Origin: an uncultured Eubacteriales bacterium
GTDB taxonomy: Bacteria; Bacillota_I; Bacilli_A; RF39; UBA660
Assembly (NCBI GenBank): GCA_900321645.1
Contig: ONWZ01000114.1
Span: 1-5,747, forward strand
Direction: 5' to 3'
Length of the DNA: 5,747 bases
This document shows positions 5,228 through 5,747 of the stretch, piece after piece. Every line of letters begins with the position of its first letter. The stretch's first letter is position 1. A program made the translations under genes and the position numbers. Below the pieces are notes generated by a model. It made no database searches. It had not been told where the DNA came from and saw only the letters and a program-made list of their open reading frames with translations.

Positions 5228-5747
5228 ATCTAAATCTTTAATTAACTGGTCTGCTTCATCCCAACTTTGAAGTCTAGCACCGGCAGCATAGATATGCCCT
5301 CCGCCGCCATATTTCATCGCGGTATCGTTGATAACAACACCATGTGATCTAATATTTGCTTTAATTATTTTCATTTTAGGATCTTCTGAGAAGAATACCC
5401 ATATTAAGATGCCACTTACAAATTTTAAATCATTGATCATGTTACCAGCTGCAGCTGAATCGACATCAAATTTTTTAATAATATCATCAGTTATTTTGAT
5501 ATATGCGACATTATTCTCAGTTAAAGTTAAATTTTGATAAATATAACCTTGGAATTTAACTTCAGATAATGGACGAGAATATAATGGCGCATATAACTTC
5601 GTGAAATCAATACCGGTCATATCAATTAATTTACTTACTAATTTAAATGTTTCATTAGAAGTATAATCATGTAAGAATCTATCGGTATCACCAACAATTC
5701 CAATATAGATATTTTCAGCAATCTTTTTAGTAAGTTTTAATTTACAA
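5198..5747 (-). CDS. nrnA: DHH/DHHA1 phosphoesterase, NrnA-type oligoribonuclease/pAp phosphatase (C-terminal part)
   Basis: The frame is open past the right edge, so the 182 visible residues are the C-terminal part of a protein that is about 310-320 residues in the family. The Met at 5618-5620 is internal and should not be taken as the start. Visible motifs are the fourth DHH metal-site motif IVGDTDRF (visible residues 17-24) and the DHHA1 substrate-binding signature KYGGGGHIYAAGARL (145-159). NrnA degrades two- to five-base RNA fragments and dephosphorylates pAp in the cytoplasm with Mn2+, a role taken from the Bacillus enzyme. The DHH motif proper lies outside the window, so activity cannot be judged. 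Related DHH-DHHA1 proteins exist, so the precise substrate is inferred. The gene ends in its own terminator and is probably transcribed separately from dinD. Confidence 0.9.
   Translation of the reverse strand, partial: CKLKLTKKIAENIYIGIVGDTDRFLHDYTSNETFKLVSKLIDMTGIDFTKLYAPLYSRPLSEVKFQGYIYQNLTLTENNVAYIKITDDIIKKFDVDSAAAGNMINDLKFVSGILIWVFFSEDPKMKIIKANIRSHGVVINDTAMKYGGGGHIYAAGARLQSWDEADQLIKDLDEVAKAYNVK

Noticed and set aside
5328..5537. A 69-codon open frame on the + strand
   Set aside because: It lies wholly antisense to nrnA, whose DHHA1 motifs are clear, and it has no family resemblance. It is a shadow frame.
5618..5620. ATG as the start of the DHH phosphoesterase gene
   Set aside because: The same frame continues upstream with IYIGIVGDTDRF, a core motif of the family, so this Met is internal.

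Overview
The window is very AT-rich and tightly packed, uses strong AGGAGG-type ribosome binding sites, and carries genes of the low-GC Gram-positive (Bacillota) kind: recG, a cotE-like spore-coat gene and nrnA. Every tryptophan codon I checked is TGG, so the standard bacterial code fits. The best guess is an uncultured member of the Bacilli or a mollicute-like relative with a small genome. That is an inference from composition and gene content, not a proven placement.

Layout, left to right. Positions 2-100 hold the 3' end of a probable + strand gene with a CxxC motif, closed by a hairpin at 99-136 that probably serves both directions. All other genes lie on the - strand. They are recG (153-2144), an Asn-rich orphan protein (2242-3207), a cotE-family spore coat gene (3275-3799), a small three-helix membrane protein (3847-4224), a dinD-family gene (4268-5083), and the 3' part of an nrnA-type DHH phosphoesterase that runs off the right edge (5198-5747). 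Transcription therefore reads right to left: nrnA, dinD, membrane protein, cotE, orphan, recG.

Most genes look like separate transcription units. Intrinsic terminators sit on or over the stop codons of nrnA, the membrane protein gene, cotE and the orphan, and sigma-A-like promoters precede recG, the orphan and the membrane protein gene. dinD has no clear terminator, and the promoter of the next gene starts on its stop codon. cotE has no convincing promoter and may depend on readthrough.

Functionally, recG (fork reversal and branch migration), dinD (a RecA-modulating damage-response family) and nrnA (nanoRNA/pAp turnover) are nucleic-acid maintenance genes. The cotE homologue is the surprise: CotE organises the outer spore coat, yet no other sporulation gene is visible. 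The most interesting regulatory signal is a near-identical promoter (24 of 29 positions) in front of recG and the small membrane protein gene. I see no CRISPR array, tRNA, rRNA or intact mobile element.
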